Below, in pieces: positions 7,250 to 7,312 of a stretch of DNA of 7,312 nt (position 1 is the first letter of the stretch; every line of letters starts with the position of its first letter). The stretch comes from an uncultured Clostridia bacterium (lineage in GTDB: Bacteria > Bacillota > Clostridia > Oscillospirales > Acutalibacteraceae): assembly GCA_945227095.1 (NCBI GenBank), contig CALYOC010000028.1:1-7312 (forward strand), in the 5' to 3' direction. Below the pieces are notes generated by a model. That model searched no databases and was not told the origin of the DNA. It was given only the letters and a program-made list of their open reading frames with translations. The translations under genes and the position numbers were made by a program.

Positions 7250-7282
7250 AAACCGACTCATTTTTTGAGTCGGTTTTGTTTT
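7250..7282 (+). terminator. Rho-independent terminator after the RNase Y gene
   Basis: An 11-bp perfect stem AAACCGACTCA / TGAGTCGGTTT (7250-7260 with 7266-7276) has a T5 loop. The T-rich tail TTTTGTTTT overlaps the end of the right arm (7274-7282). It begins 19 bases past the rny stop codon. Read on the minus strand it is followed by only a mixed AT run, so activity there would be weaker. The 30 bases after it, to the window end, show nothing I can name. Confidence 0.93.
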
Positions 7283-7312
7283 GATGATATAAGAAAAGCA
7301 CTGTTGAACTAA

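Noticed and set aside
6677..7261. 194-residue open frame antisense to the RNase Y gene
   Set aside because: It lies opposite the conserved HD and C-terminal coding region, has no recognisable domain and covers the rny terminator. It is a shadow of the real gene's codon pattern.

Overview
The window looks like ordinary chromosomal DNA from a low-to-moderate GC Firmicute, most likely a member of Clostridia (Oscillospirales/Ruminococcaceae-like). This lineage call is inference. It rests on the pairing of RNase Y with a YmdB-type phosphodiesterase, strong GGAGG-type ribosome binding sites, AT-rich spacers with sigma-A-like promoters, and a solute-binding lipoprotein with a typical lipobox. I see no phage, transposon, CRISPR or plasmid genes.

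Layout: five complete protein genes. On the minus strand, a compact three-gene operon is read from about 5392 down to a terminator at 1007-1034. It holds a YmdB-family phosphodiesterase (5362-4580), a family 5 peptide/nickel-type solute-binding lipoprotein (4583-3084) and the RecG helicase (3091-1052). Consecutive genes overlap by 4 and 8 bases. Below the terminator, a pyridoxal/pyridoxamine kinase (889-68) has its own promoter. On the plus strand, the gene for RNase Y (5675-7231) runs the other way and ends in a strong intrinsic terminator (7250-7282).

The 312-base spacer between the YmdB gene and the RNase Y gene is the most interesting part. It carries two well-formed back-to-back promoters (minus TTGCAA-N17-TATAAT, plus TTGACG-N17-TACAAT with an extended -10). 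Between them lies a 9+9 base dyad flanked by short direct repeats. A roughly 20-bp, AT-rich stem-loop begins almost exactly at the predicted RNase Y transcription start. RNase Y initiates mRNA decay at the membrane, so a structured 5' leader on its own message suggests autoregulation, though this is untested.

The genes are mainly housekeeping: RNA turnover and its associated phosphodiesterase, replication-fork repair (RecG) and B6 salvage. The odd one out is the solute-binding lipoprotein, which has no permease or ATPase genes beside it and is translationally interlocked with both neighbours. I did not find a clearly new multi-gene system; the candidates for novelty are regulatory.
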